NCBI RefSeq assembly: GCF_022807995.1
Contig: NZ_CP094351.1
Span: forward strand, 5,748,209-5,812,208
DNA from: Pseudomonas orientalis
GTDB taxonomy: Bacteria; Pseudomonadota; Gammaproteobacteria; Pseudomonadales; Pseudomonadaceae
DNA: 64,000 nt
Direction: 5' to 3'
The stretch's first letter is position 1. Each line of letters opens with the position of its first letter. Positions 1 to 8,094 of the stretch are shown here, in pieces. The position numbers and the translations under genes were made by a program. Under the pieces are notes generated by a model. The model saw nothing but the letters and a program-made list of their open reading frames with translations. It did no database searches and was not told where the DNA came from.

Positions 1-1
1 A

Positions 2-1762
2 CGCCAGGCCCAGTGGTTCATCAACGGCCAGAAAGACGAAGGCCTGCGCCCGCAACATATCCAGGCCAGCGGCGATCTGTTCCTGGCCACCATGCGCAGC
101 ATCTATGAAGCCTACGAGGCGGCCTGCGCACGCGCCGGCGTGATCGACTTCTCCGAACTGCTGTTGCGTGCCCTCGACCTGTGGCGCGACAACCCCGGCT
201 TGCTGGCCCATTACCAGAAGCGTTTCCGGCACATCCTGGTGGACGAATTCCAGGACACCAACGCCGTGCAGTACGCCTGGTTGCGCCTGCTGGCCAAGGG
301 TGGCGACAGCCTGATGGTGGTGGGTGACGACGACCAGTCGATCTACGGCTGGCGCGGCGCGAAAATCGAGAACATCTATCAGTACTCCGAGGACTTCCCG
401 GACGCGGTGACCATCCGCCTCGAGCAAAACTACCGCTCTACCGCCGGGATTCTCAAGGCCGCCAACGCCTTGATCGCCAACAACACCGGGCGTCTGGGCA
501 AAGAGCTGTGGACCGACGGCGGCGAAGGCGAAGCGATCAACCTGTACGCCGCCTTCAACGAGCACGATGAAGCGCGCTACGTGGTGGAAACCATCGAAGG
601 TGCGCTGAAAACCGGTCTTTCACGCAGCGATATCGCCATTCTCTACCGCTCCAATGCCCAATCGCGGGTATTGGAGGAAGCCTTGTTGCGCGAGCGCATC
701 CCGTATCGCATCTATGGCGGCCAGCGCTTCTTCGAGCGTGCAGAAATCAAGAACGCCATGGCCTACCTGCGCTTGCTGGAAGGTCGCGGCAACGATGCGG
801 CGCTGGAGCGGGTGATCAACATCCCGGCCCGTGGCATCGGCGAAAAAACCGTCGAGGCCATTCGCGAACACGCTCGCCATGCCGATGTGTCGATGTGGGA
901 GGCCATGCGCCTGCTCATCGCCAATAAAGGCCTGACGGGCCGTGCAGCCGGCGCACTGGGAGTGTTCGTCGAGCTGATCGAGAACCTTGGGGCCAAATGC
1001 GCGGAAATGCCTTTGCATTTGATGACCCAGACCGTGATCGAACAGTCCGGGCTGATCGCCTACCACGAGGCCGAAAAAGGCGAGAAAGGCCAGGCCAGGG
1101 TAGAAAACCTTGAGGAATTGGTGAGCGCCGCCCGCGCGTTCGAAAATGCCGAGAACGAAGAGGACCTGACGCCGCTCGCCGCCTTCCTTGGCCATGCTTC
1201 GCTGGAGGCCGGGGACGCCCAGGCTGACGAACATGAAGACAGCGTCCAGCTGATGACCCTGCACAGTGCCAAGGGCCTGGAATTCCCGTACGTGTTCCTG
1301 GTGGGCATGGAAGAAGGCTTGTTCCCGCACAAGATGAGCCTGGAAGAGCCTGGCCGTCTTGAAGAAGAACGTCGCCTGGCTTACGTGGGCATTACCCGGG
1401 CCATGCAGAACCTGGTGATGACCTATGCCGAAACCCGACGCCTGTACGGCAGTGAGACCTACAACAAGGTGTCGCGCTTCGTACGTGAAGTGCCGAAGGG
1501 GCTGATTCAGGAAGTGCGCCTGTCCAACAGCGTCAGCCGCCCGTTCGGCGGTGGCCAGCAGCAGAACTCCAGCACCATGTTTGCCGGTTCCGAGATTCCG
1601 GAAACCCCGTTCAGCCTGGGCCAGCAGGTCAAGCATGCAATCTTCGGCGAAGGCGTGATCCTCAACTTCGAAGGCGCCGGTGCCCAGGCGCGGGTGCAGG
1701 TCAACTTTGCCGAGGGCAGCAAGTGGCTGATGATGGGCTACGCAAAACTTGAGGCTGTCTGA
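2..1762 (+). CDS. uvrD: DNA helicase II UvrD (5' truncated by window edge)
   Basis: Superfamily 1A 3'-5' DNA helicase acting in nucleotide-excision and mismatch repair. The frame is open from base 2, so 586 residues are visible. The N-terminal part with Walker A lies outside the window; family members are about 725 residues. Visible helicase motifs in order: VDEFQDTN (Walker B), VGDDDQSIYGWRGA (motif III), LEQNYRST (motif IV), LMTLHSAKGLEF (motif V) and EERRLAYVGITRA (motif VI). The C-terminus has the UvrD/PcrA-type tail ending in a small Tudor-like domain (FGEGVILNFEG). Identity as UvrD rather than Rep rests on the motif style and this tail, and is inferred from family knowledge. Confidence 0.95.
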   Translation, partial: RQAQWFINGQKDEGLRPQHIQASGDLFLATMRSIYEAYEAACARAGVIDFSELLLRALDLWRDNPGLLAHYQKRFRHILVDEFQDTNAVQYAWLRLLAKGGDSLMVVGDDDQSIYGWRGAKIENIYQYSEDFPDAVTIRLEQNYRSTAGILKAANALIANNTGRLGKELWTDGGEGEAINLYAAFNEHDEARYVVETIEGALKTGLSRSDIAILYRSNAQSRVLEEALLRERIPYRIYGGQRFFERAEIKNAMAYLRLLEGRGNDAALERVINIPARGIGEKTVEAIREHARHADVSMWEAMRLLIANKGLTGRAAGALGVFVELIENLGAKCAEMPLHLMTQTVIEQSGLIAYHEAEKGEKGQARVENLEELVSAARAFENAENEEDLTPLAAFLGHASLEAGDAQADEHEDSVQLMTLHSAKGLEFPYVFLVGMEEGLFPHKMSLEEPGRLEEERRLAYVGITRAMQNLVMTYAETRRLYGSETYNKVSRFVREVPKGLIQEVRLSNSVSRPFGGGQQQNSSTMFAGSEIPETPFSLGQQVKHAIFGEGVILNFEGAGAQARVQVNFAEGSKWLMMGYAKLEAV

Positions 1763-1775
1763 AGTCTTCCCTCCT

Positions 1776-1874
1776 ATAGGAGCGAGCTTGCTCGCGAAGA
1801 ACGTCCAGATAACGCGTTCATCCAGAATACTCGCGTTATCGTTGACGATTTTCGCGAGCAAGCTCGCTCCTACG
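1776..1874. repeat. REP doublet (REPIN), GAGCGAGCTTGCTCGC family
   Basis: Two inverted REP units, TAGGAGCGAGCTTGCTCGCG on the left and its reverse complement on the right, are separated by about 55 bases. The spacer contains ACGCGTTCATCCAGAA and CGCGTTATCGTTGACG, and recurs nearly unchanged in the doublet at 6131-6229. The whole mobile unit is therefore conserved, not just the palindromes. It sits directly behind uvrD. Confidence 0.9.
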
Positions 1875-1898
1875 GGGAACCGTTCAACATGAAGGTTT

Positions 1899-1933
1899 TT
1901 GGCCCACCCTTGTTTTTAATAAGGGCGGGCCAA
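1899..1933. terminator. Hairpin in uvrD/Tim44 intergenic region
   Basis: A 13-base stem (TTGGCCCACCCTT against AAGGGCGGGCCAA, one mismatch) has a T-rich loop. No clear T-tract follows on the plus strand, so terminator function for uvrD is only likely. The rest of 1763-2064 holds only the REP doublet and the leader of the next gene. Confidence 0.45.
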
Positions 1934-2064
1934 TATCTGTAATAACTCCTACAGACCATTCCGAATCAGTCCTACGCAAAAGCCCGAAACATTATGTCGC
2001 TAGCCACTGTCACGACACCTGTGCAACATGGCGCGCGTGCAATCCACAAATGGGAATTCCCTTT

Positions 2065-2934
2065 ATGAAACGTTTTCTTAGCATCGCCATGGCGTTGTGC
2101 ATCGGCTTGACGATGAGTCTCGACGCCAACGCCAAACGCTTCGGTGGCGGCAAAAGTTCCGGCGCGGCCCCGACTCACCAGACCAGCCAGATGGCTCCAT
2201 CCGCCGGTGCCGGTGGTGCCGCCGCTACTGCAGGCGCAGCCGGTGCCGCTGGCGCCGCAGCCAAGGCCGGCGGTGCTTCGCGCTGGTTGGGCCCATTGGC
2301 CGGCATCGCCGCCGGTGGCCTGCTCGCGTCCATGTTCATGGGCGGCGGCTTCCAGGGCATGCAGATCTTCGACATCCTGATCCTGGCGGTCATTGCCTTC
2401 GTGATCTTCCGCTTCATCGCCGCCCGTCGCCGCAAGCAGCAGGAGCACCTGGCTCCGGCCGGCGCGCCGATGCAGCGTGAAGTGTTCGAGCAAAAACCCG
2501 CCATGGGTTCGATCTTCGGCGGATCGGCAGCTCCTGCGCCCGCCCGTCCGGTGATCAACGCGCCGGCCTGGTTCAACGAAGAACGTTTCATCGAAGCGGC
2601 CCGCAGTCACTTCCAGTCCCTGCAGCAGCACTGGGACGCCAACGAAATGGACAAGATCGCCGAGTTCGTGACTCCGCAACTGCTGGAGTTCCTCAAACGC
2701 GAGCGCGCCGACCTGGGTGACGGCTTCCAGTCGACCTATATCGACGACCTGCGCGTACAGCTGGACGGTGTGGATGATCGCGCCGACAAGACCATCGCCA
2801 CCCTGACCTTCAGCGGCGTGTCGAAGACCTCGCGTTTCGACCAGGGCGAAGTGTTCAGCGAAAGCTGGAACATGGAACGTCCCCAGGGCGACAACCAGCC
2901 ATGGCTGGTCGCCGGTATCCGCCAGAACGGCTGA
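2065..2934 (+). CDS. Tim44-like domain membrane protein
   Basis: 289 residues. It begins with a signal peptide (MKRFLSIAMALCIGLTMSLDANA), then a low-complexity Gly/Ala stretch (about residues 35-80). Two hydrophobic segments around 80-125 end in basic residues (RFIAARRRKQQ), and a C-terminal Tim44-like (TIM44) domain spans roughly 170-285. In mitochondria this fold binds membranes and the import channel; the bacterial role is not established. The ATG at 2065 is preferred to the in-frame ATG at 2050 because the signal peptide begins there. The gene appears monocistronic and is followed by a strong terminator. Confidence 0.85.
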   Translation: MKRFLSIAMALCIGLTMSLDANAKRFGGGKSSGAAPTHQTSQMAPSAGAGGAAATAGAAGAAGAAAKAGGASRWLGPLAGIAAGGLLASMFMGGGFQGMQIFDILILAVIAFVIFRFIAARRRKQQEHLAPAGAPMQREVFEQKPAMGSIFGGSAAPAPARPVINAPAWFNEERFIEAARSHFQSLQQHWDANEMDKIAEFVTPQLLEFLKRERADLGDGFQSTYIDDLRVQLDGVDDRADKTIATLTFSGVSKTSRFDQGEVFSESWNMERPQGDNQPWLVAGIRQNG

Positions 2935-2961
2935 AACCCGCACGCTTGAGCAAGTGGTAAC

Positions 2962-2989
2962 AAAAACCCCGGACATGTTCCGGGGTTTT
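2962..2989 (+). terminator. Rho-independent terminator after the Tim44-like gene
   Basis: AAAACCCCGGA / TCCGGGGTTTT stem with a CATGT loop and a following T-rich stretch. It lies 28 bases after the stop codon. Confidence 0.85.
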
Positions 2990-3070
2990 CTATTTCACGG
3001 TTGCACTTATAGCGAGCTACTGTATAAAACGCCCCTATAAGACGTGCCTTCTAGCAAGAGGATCCCGGCC

Positions 3071-3478
3071 GTGGAAGAAATCATCGAACAACTGCGTGAA
3101 GCCAACGAACCGGTCCCGGTTCCTTTGGAACTGCCTGACGAAGACCAATTGGTGGAAATCGAGGAACAACTGTTCATCGACATCCCCTTTGTGTTCCGCG
3201 AATTCCTGCTGACCGTCAGCGACGTGGTCTACGGCAGCCTCGAGCCGGTGACCGTCACCGACCCGCAGTCCCACACGTATCTGCCGGACGTGGCCGCCAA
3301 CGCCTGGGATGCCGGGGTTGATCGCAGCATGATCCCGATCTGCCAGGACGGCGACGACTACTATTGCGTCGAAGAAGACGGCACCGTGGTGTTGTGGTCC
3401 GGCGAGGAGGAACTGGTCACCGAAGAAACCTGGGAGTCAGTGTGGCACTGGGCACGGGACGTCTGGCTGGAAAGCTGA
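3071..3478 (+). CDS. SMI1/KNR4 family protein
   Basis: Small acidic protein of 135 residues in the SMI1/KNR4 (SUKH-like) fold family. Visible family features are the N-terminal acidic helix and IPFVFREFLLTVSDVVYG, the 'P-x-x-Y/F-R-E-F-L' region. Later come YLPDVAANAWDAGVD and a WSGEEE...WESVWHWARDVWL end. I chose GTG 3071 because AAGAGGA sits 8-9 bases upstream; an alternative GTG at 3044 adds nine residues. SUKH proteins are often immunity proteins for toxins, but no toxin gene adjoins it here. In Pseudomonas such stand-alone members are common and of unknown role. Confidence 0.8.
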   Translation: MEEIIEQLREANEPVPVPLELPDEDQLVEIEEQLFIDIPFVFREFLLTVSDVVYGSLEPVTVTDPQSHTYLPDVAANAWDAGVDRSMIPICQDGDDYYCVEEDGTVVLWSGEEELVTEETWESVWHWARDVWLES

Positions 3479-3490
3479 CACATAAGACTG

Positions 3491-3535
3491 TTGTGGCGAG
3501 GGAGCTTGCTCCCGCTGGGCTGCGATGCAGCCCCC
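3491..3535. repeat. Single REP unit (GGGAGCTTGCTCCC type)
   Basis: GAGGGAGCTTGCTCCCGCTGGGCTGCG is a REP palindrome followed by the GCTGCGATGCAGC imperfect repeat. It lies between the convergent SMI1 and antiporter genes. It is a third core sequence, distinct from the two families seen elsewhere in the window. Confidence 0.7.
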
Positions 3536-3546
3536 GTCAACGTCAG

Positions 3547-5307
3547 TTAATGCTCCGTATCCTTGTGGTTATCCAGCGTCTCCAGCAAGGCCACCTGCAT
3601 CCGCGTATGCACGCGGATGAACCAGCGCCAGAGCACGGCCGCCACCGCCGCCGTGACTACGGCAATCAGCACCAGCAACTTGTTGGTCGGCAGAATACTC
3701 GCCGACAAGGCTGCCAATAGCAGGAAAATCACCAGCAGCGACAGAATGGGGATCAGCTCCGCGATCACCCGCCGCACGCGCTGGGTATGCCGCCCGGCCA
3801 TTTCCGGCGTCACGCTCATCTCCGCCAACAGCATCGACAGTGCCTTGAGCTTGCGATACGCCGCGATCAAAAACGGCAGCGACAACAGCAATGCCCCACC
3901 CCAGATCAGCGCCTTCTGCCAGCTTTGATCGCTGATCCAGCCTTCCAGATACCCGCCGATGCGCGCCGCGAAAAAGCTGCCGGCGAAGAAGATCGCGATC
4001 ACCAGCGCCAGGTTCACCCCCACTTGCAGAATGATCTTGCGGATCATCGATGCCAGCATCGCGCCCTCGCCTTGCGGCTGGATACTGCGCAGCCATTCGC
4101 CATACATTGCGAATACCCGGCTCATGCGCCGGGGCATCACGGCGGCAATCTTCAACGACAGCGGGTCGGCGCCACGGATCAGGTAAGGGGTGAGCAACGT
4201 CGTTATCGCCGAAACCGCTACCGCCACCGGATACAGAAAGTCGCTGGTGACCTGCAGGGTCATTCCCAGCGCCGCGATGATGAAAGAGAATTCGCCAATC
4301 TGTGACAGCCCCATGCCCACCCGCAGTGAGGTGCGGCCATCGTTGCCGGCGATAAACGCGCCCAGCCCGCAAGACAGCATCTTGCCCAGCACCACGGCCA
4401 CGGTAATGACTGCAATAGGCCAGGCGTACTGCAGCAGGATTTGCGGGTCGATCATCAAGCCTATGGCAACAAAGAAGATCGCACTGAACATGTCGCGAAC
4501 CGGTTCGATCAGGCGCTCGATTTTGATCAGTTGGCGTGATTCGGCCATGATCGCGCCGATCAGGAAAGCCCCCAGCACCATGCTGTATTCAAGCTTGACC
4601 ACCAACAGGCAGAAGCCGAAACACAGACCTAATACGGCGATCAGCAGCATTTCATTGCTTTCGAATTTGGCGACATACGCCAGCAGGCGCGGTACCAGCA
4701 AAATGCCGATCACCAGCGCGACAATCATGAACAACGAGAGCTTGCCCACGGTGGAAAACACCTCGCCGGAGCTGACCGTGCCACTGACGGCAATGCTCGA
4801 CAGCAAGGCGATGATGCCGATTCCCAGGATGTCCTCGACGATCAGCACGCCGAATATCAACTGAGCGAAGCGCTGGTCCTTCATCTTCAGGTCATTGAGC
4901 GCCTTGACGATGATGGTGGTCGAGGAAATCGCCAGGATCGCGCCGAGAAACAACGAGTCCATGGTGTTCCAATCGAACCATTGGCCGATTTCGTAGCCGA
5001 TCCAGATCATCAGAACGATCTCAAGGAACGCCGCGATAAACGCCGTGGCGCCCACCTTGAACAGCTTGCGCAAGCTGAACTCCAGGCCCAGGCAGAACAT
5101 CAGGAAGATCACCCCGAGCTCGGCCAGGGTCTTGATCGTGTCCTCATCGTGAATCAGGCCGAACGGCGGGGTGTGGGGGCCGATGATGAAGCCGGCCACG
5201 ATATAGCCCAGTACTACCGGCTGCTTGAGGCGATGAAACAGGATGGTGACAACCCCCGCCACCAGCATGATCACCGCCAAATCCTGGATGAAACTGATGG
5301 CGTGCAT
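3547..5307 (-). CDS. CPA2 family monovalent cation:proton antiporter
   Basis: 586-residue inner-membrane protein of the KefB/KefC-type Na+(K+)/H+ exchanger family. About twelve hydrophobic segments fill residues 5-395. The N-terminus (LKQPVVLGYIVAGFIIGPHTP) and VEDILGIG carry the CPA2 signatures, the latter resembling the family's acidic ion-path helix. After residue 395, instead of the RCK/TrkA-N regulatory domain of KefB/C, there are further hydrophobic segments (about 425-450, 468-485 and 515-560). It is therefore a transporter without a cytosolic nucleotide-binding gate. It is transcribed divergently from the thioesterase gene. Exact ion preference cannot be read from sequence. Confidence 0.88.
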   Translation of the reverse strand: MHAISFIQDLAVIMLVAGVVTILFHRLKQPVVLGYIVAGFIIGPHTPPFGLIHDEDTIKTLAELGVIFLMFCLGLEFSLRKLFKVGATAFIAAFLEIVLMIWIGYEIGQWFDWNTMDSLFLGAILAISSTTIIVKALNDLKMKDQRFAQLIFGVLIVEDILGIGIIALLSSIAVSGTVSSGEVFSTVGKLSLFMIVALVIGILLVPRLLAYVAKFESNEMLLIAVLGLCFGFCLLVVKLEYSMVLGAFLIGAIMAESRQLIKIERLIEPVRDMFSAIFFVAIGLMIDPQILLQYAWPIAVITVAVVLGKMLSCGLGAFIAGNDGRTSLRVGMGLSQIGEFSFIIAALGMTLQVTSDFLYPVAVAVSAITTLLTPYLIRGADPLSLKIAAVMPRRMSRVFAMYGEWLRSIQPQGEGAMLASMIRKIILQVGVNLALVIAIFFAGSFFAARIGGYLEGWISDQSWQKALIWGGALLLSLPFLIAAYRKLKALSMLLAEMSVTPEMAGRHTQRVRRVIAELIPILSLLVIFLLLAALSASILPTNKLLVLIAVVTAAVAAVLWRWFIRVHTRMQVALLETLDNHKDTEH

Positions 5308-5580
5308 GGCGTGGGGCTCCTTGAAATTGCTGGCGTTTTCTCACTTCCCGCACGCGCAGCCGGTGAAAGAAAAGTCTGCCGTGACTGTAAGAAATGCCCA
5401 TAGAGGCGCGTTTGAAGGTTAACACCGCGACTTCCGCCGGAAAGCCGGTGCAATATATGGAAACAGATCGGCCAGGGCGTGACGGCAAGCCGCCCACCAG
5501 CGTCCCGTTAGGGATGGCAGCAAAGACCCAGCACCCGCAGAGGTGCCCCCCAACCAATGCCTACAACCCGTGAGTGTGCT

Positions 5581-6066
5581 ATGGAACCCGGAAACGCCCA
5601 GCTGTCGATGACGGTATTGATGACCCCTGACATGGCCAATTTCTCAGGCAATGTCCACGGCGGCACCCTGCTCAAGTACCTCGACGAAGTGGCGTACGCA
5701 TGCGCCAGCCGTTATGCCGGCCGTTATGTGGTCACGCTGTCGGTGGACCAGGTGATTTTCCGCGAGCCGATCCATGTCGGCGAACTGGTGACCTTTCTTG
5801 CGTCGGTGAACTACACCGGCAACACCTCGATGGAAGTGGGCATCAAGGTGGTGACCGAGAACATTCGTGAGCGCTCGGTGCGTCATACCAACAGCTGCTT
5901 CTTCACCATGGTGGCGGTGGACGACCAGCGCAAACCGGCCGCCGTCCCCCCCTTGCAGCCGCAGAACAGCGAAGACAAACGCCGCTTCGTGCAGGCCCAG
6001 CAGCGTCGGCAGATTCGCCAGGAACTGGAAAGGCGTTATCAGGAAATCAAGGCCGACGCGCCCTGA
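5581..6066 (+). CDS. Acyl-CoA thioesterase (hotdog fold, YciA/BFIT-like)
   Basis: 161-residue single-hotdog thioesterase hydrolysing acyl-CoA to free acid and CoA. The N-terminal motif TPDMANFSGNVHGGTLLKYLDE includes the N-x-x-G-x-x-H-G-G and acidic helix residues used in catalysis in this family. The C-terminal tail (QAQQRRQIRQELERRYQE) is a charged helix. ATG 5581 matches the usual start of the family. An in-frame ATG at 5557, with AGAGGTG eleven bases upstream, would add eight residues and cannot be excluded. The 273 bases between this gene and the divergent antiporter hold both promoters; I recognise no known riboswitch there. Confidence 0.85.
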   Translation: MEPGNAQLSMTVLMTPDMANFSGNVHGGTLLKYLDEVAYACASRYAGRYVVTLSVDQVIFREPIHVGELVTFLASVNYTGNTSMEVGIKVVTENIRERSVRHTNSCFFTMVAVDDQRKPAAVPPLQPQNSEDKRRFVQAQQRRQIRQELERRYQEIKADAP

Positions 6067-6130
6067 GTCCAGATCTGCGAACCCAATCAAATGTGGGGGC
6101 TTGCTCTGATGCCAGTCAGTTAAAGCTTTT

Positions 6131-6229
6131 GTAGGAGCGAGCTTGCTCGCGAAAAACTCACAGGCACCGCGTTCATTCAGAAAGCACGCGTTATCGTTGA
6201 CGTTTTTCGCGAGCAAGCTCGCTCCTACA
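6131..6229. repeat. REP doublet (REPIN), GAGCGAGCTTGCTCGC family
   Basis: GTAGGAGCGAGCTTGCTCGCG and its reverse complement flank a spacer with GCGTTCATTCAG and CGCGTTATCGTTGACG, as in the doublet at 1776-1874. It is followed immediately by half of a GGGGGCTTGCCCCCGATAGC unit, so two REP families abut here. Confidence 0.9.
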
Positions 6230-6254
6230 GAGGGCGGTGGGGGCTTGCCCCCGA

Positions 6255-6560
6255 TAGCGATGAGTTTCTACACAACACTAACCACGATGCGCAGCGAGTC
6301 GCTCTTGATCTTAGGCGCCCCGTCAAACCACGCTGGCCGAACGCAGGCTTGAATCCGTGGGCAAACCGGCAGGACGCCGGGTTAGCCGCACTGGGCCATG
6401 GATGGCCCATTGCGGCGGCCCACGGATTCAAGCCGGAGAGAGGGCACACCGAGCCCAAGCGAGGTGCCGAGTGGTGGGGCAAGAGCGTTTTGCTTACTTT
6501 TGCGCTTTTCAAAAGTGAGCCGCTGTAAAAGCGGAACCATTAGCAGCCGTTATCGCAGAA
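6255..6560. repeat. Highly structured intergenic element
   Basis: A 17-base-pair perfect stem (6346-6362 with 6418-6434) encloses two smaller hairpins: CCGGC/GCCGG at 6366-6380, and GGGCCAT/ATGGCCC around 6393-6408. Further on, CTTACTTTTG pairs with CAAAAGTGAG near 6489-6518. No plausible gene overlaps it. From memory, closely similar blocks occur repeatedly between genes in P. fluorescens-group genomes, so I call it a dispersed repeat. Only one copy is in this window, so that is recall, not observation. Together with REP units it explains most of the 642-base gap 6067-6708. Confidence 0.6.
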
Positions 6561-6610
6561 ACGGATATGTACTCAACCCAATCCAACATCCTGGTCGGCC
6601 CAGAGGCCGC

Positions 6611-6700
6611 CATCGGGGCAAGCCCCTCCCACATTTGGATTGTGGAGCATCAGCAAGATAGTCATAGGCTGCTGGGGCTTGCCCCCTCCCACATTCGGTT
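6611..6700. repeat. Two degenerate REP units (GGGGCTTGCCCC family)
   Basis: CATCGGGGCAAGCCCCTCCCACATTTGG at the left, and CTGGGGCTTGCCCCCTCCCACATT at the right. The second mixes the forward core with the tail of the reverse unit, as if two half-elements had recombined. The pair lies downstream of pdxY. Confidence 0.65.
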
Positions 6701-6708
6701 TTATGTAC

Positions 6709-7581
6709 TTACAGGCTGATCGGCGTCGCCTCGAAGCGTACGCGGGGATGGGCGATTCGATCCTGCGCCCGCACCAGTTCCAGCTCGTAACTGGCGCAGG
6801 CCTGAGTCTCCAGCAGCACCTCATGCACCGCCGCCGCCGTGAACTCGAAGGCCGCCACCAGGCTATCGCCCAACAGCACCCGCGCCAGGAACAGCCCCGA
6901 CGTCAGGTCACCCACGCCCACCGGCTGGCGCGGGAAGGCCAGCAGCGGTCTGCGCAAGTGCCAACTGCCCTCGGCCGTCACCAGCAACATCTCGAAGCCG
7001 TCCGGCAGCTTGCCCGGGTAATCCAGATGCTTGACCAGCACTGCCTTCGGCCCGCGCGCCAGCAGTGCCTTGGCCATCGCCAGGCAATCGAACAGCGATT
7101 GCGGCTTGCGCCCGGCAAAACTGTCCAGCTCCAGCTGGTTAGGACACAGGAAGTCCGCCATGGCCGCAGCTTCGTTCAGCAGGAAATCACTGACTTCCTG
7201 CGGCACGCTGCAGCCCTTTTCCGGATGGCCCATCACCGGGTCGCACAGGTACATCGCCTTGGGATTGAGCGCTTTGATACGCGCCACGCCACTCAGAATG
7301 GCGCGCCCCTGAGCCGCACTGCCGAGGTAGCCGGACAGCACCGCATCACAGTTACCCAGTTCGCCGATCGCCGCGATACCTTCCACCAGCGCAGGAATTT
7401 GCTGCGGCGCCAGCACTTCACCCGCCCAGTGGCCATACTGTGTGTGGTTGGAGAACTGCACCGTGTTGAGCGGCCATACATTCACCCCGACCCGCTGCAT
7501 GGGGAACACGGCGGCGCTGTTTCCGGCGTGGCCAAAGACCACATGAGACTGGATCGCAAGCAGATGGGGTGTACGTTTCAT
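6709..7581 (-). CDS. pdxY: Pyridoxal kinase PdxY
   Basis: Phosphorylates pyridoxal (and related vitamers) with ATP in the vitamin B6 salvage pathway; cytosolic. 290 residues in the ribokinase-like fold. Seen motifs: QSHVVFGHAGNSAAVFPMQRVG at the N-terminus (pyridoxal site), CDPVMGHPEKGC (the dipeptide-lid region of PdxK/PdxY), and VGVGDLTSGLFLARVL (anion hole and catalytic Asp). The start at 7581 (MKRTPH) is the family start; the upstream ATG at 7596 would add five residues. It is divergent from the DUF3301 gene. Confidence 0.93.
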   Translation of the reverse strand: MKRTPHLLAIQSHVVFGHAGNSAAVFPMQRVGVNVWPLNTVQFSNHTQYGHWAGEVLAPQQIPALVEGIAAIGELGNCDAVLSGYLGSAAQGRAILSGVARIKALNPKAMYLCDPVMGHPEKGCSVPQEVSDFLLNEAAAMADFLCPNQLELDSFAGRKPQSLFDCLAMAKALLARGPKAVLVKHLDYPGKLPDGFEMLLVTAEGSWHLRRPLLAFPRQPVGVGDLTSGLFLARVLLGDSLVAAFEFTAAAVHEVLLETQACASYELELVRAQDRIAHPRVRFEATPISL

Positions 7582-7698
7582 GCAGGAGATTTCCATAAAG
7601 CCGTTGAAATTCTGGCCGCGCAGTATGCGACTAAACGCAGCCTGTACGACAGACCGGCGACACAGTTAAGCTGCGCTCACTTTGTTGGAGTTCATGGA

Positions 7699-8094
7699 AT
7701 GCTGACCCTAGGAAACATGTTCGTGTTGATGTTGCTGGCGACCGGCGCCGCCTGGGTCTGGCACAACCATGGCTTGCGCGAGCGCGCGCTGGAGCGCGTC
7801 AAGCAGCACTGCGCCAAGCTCGACATCGAACTGCTTGACGGCGCGGTGGCGTTGAAACGCATCGGTTTCGTGAAGGATGCCAAGGGTCGGCGCCGTCTGG
7901 CACGCGTCTACAATTTCGAGTTCACCGTGACGGGCGAGGCTCGCCACAGCGGGACCATCACCCAATTTGGCGCCCACAGCGCACAGATCGAACTGGCGCC
8001 CTACCCGTTCGAAGCCAAGGAGCCACTGCCCAGCGCCGAGGTTATCGAACTGAGCCAGTGGCGCCAGGACCACGCCACCAAGAACCGTCAGTAA
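7699..8094 (+). CDS. DUF3301 domain-containing membrane protein
   Basis: 131 residues. One N-terminal hydrophobic helix (LTLGNMFVLMLLATGAAWVW) is followed by a soluble domain rich in Arg and Glu, with the conserved QHCAKLDIELLDGAVAL segment typical of DUF3301. Function is unknown. TTGGAG lies eight bases before the ATG. Its last seven bases overlap the 3' end of the convergent COG0523 gene. Confidence 0.85.
   Translation: MLTLGNMFVLMLLATGAAWVWHNHGLRERALERVKQHCAKLDIELLDGAVALKRIGFVKDAKGRRRLARVYNFEFTVTGEARHSGTITQFGAHSAQIELAPYPFEAKEPLPSAEVIELSQWRQDHATKNRQ

Noticed and set aside
620..1861. Long minus-strand frame opposite uvrD
   Set aside because: High-GC antisense shadow of the UvrD reading frame; no domain motifs and no ribosome-binding site.
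5308..5580. Riboswitch upstream of the antiporter or thioesterase
   Set aside because: There are several GC hairpins, but none fits a riboswitch core I know (fluoride, Mg2+, yybP-ykoY, cobalamin).
6143..6352. Short plus-strand frame in the REP doublet
   Set aside because: It translates REP palindromes; the similar frames at 1861 (minus) and 5644-6216 (minus) come from the same repeat.
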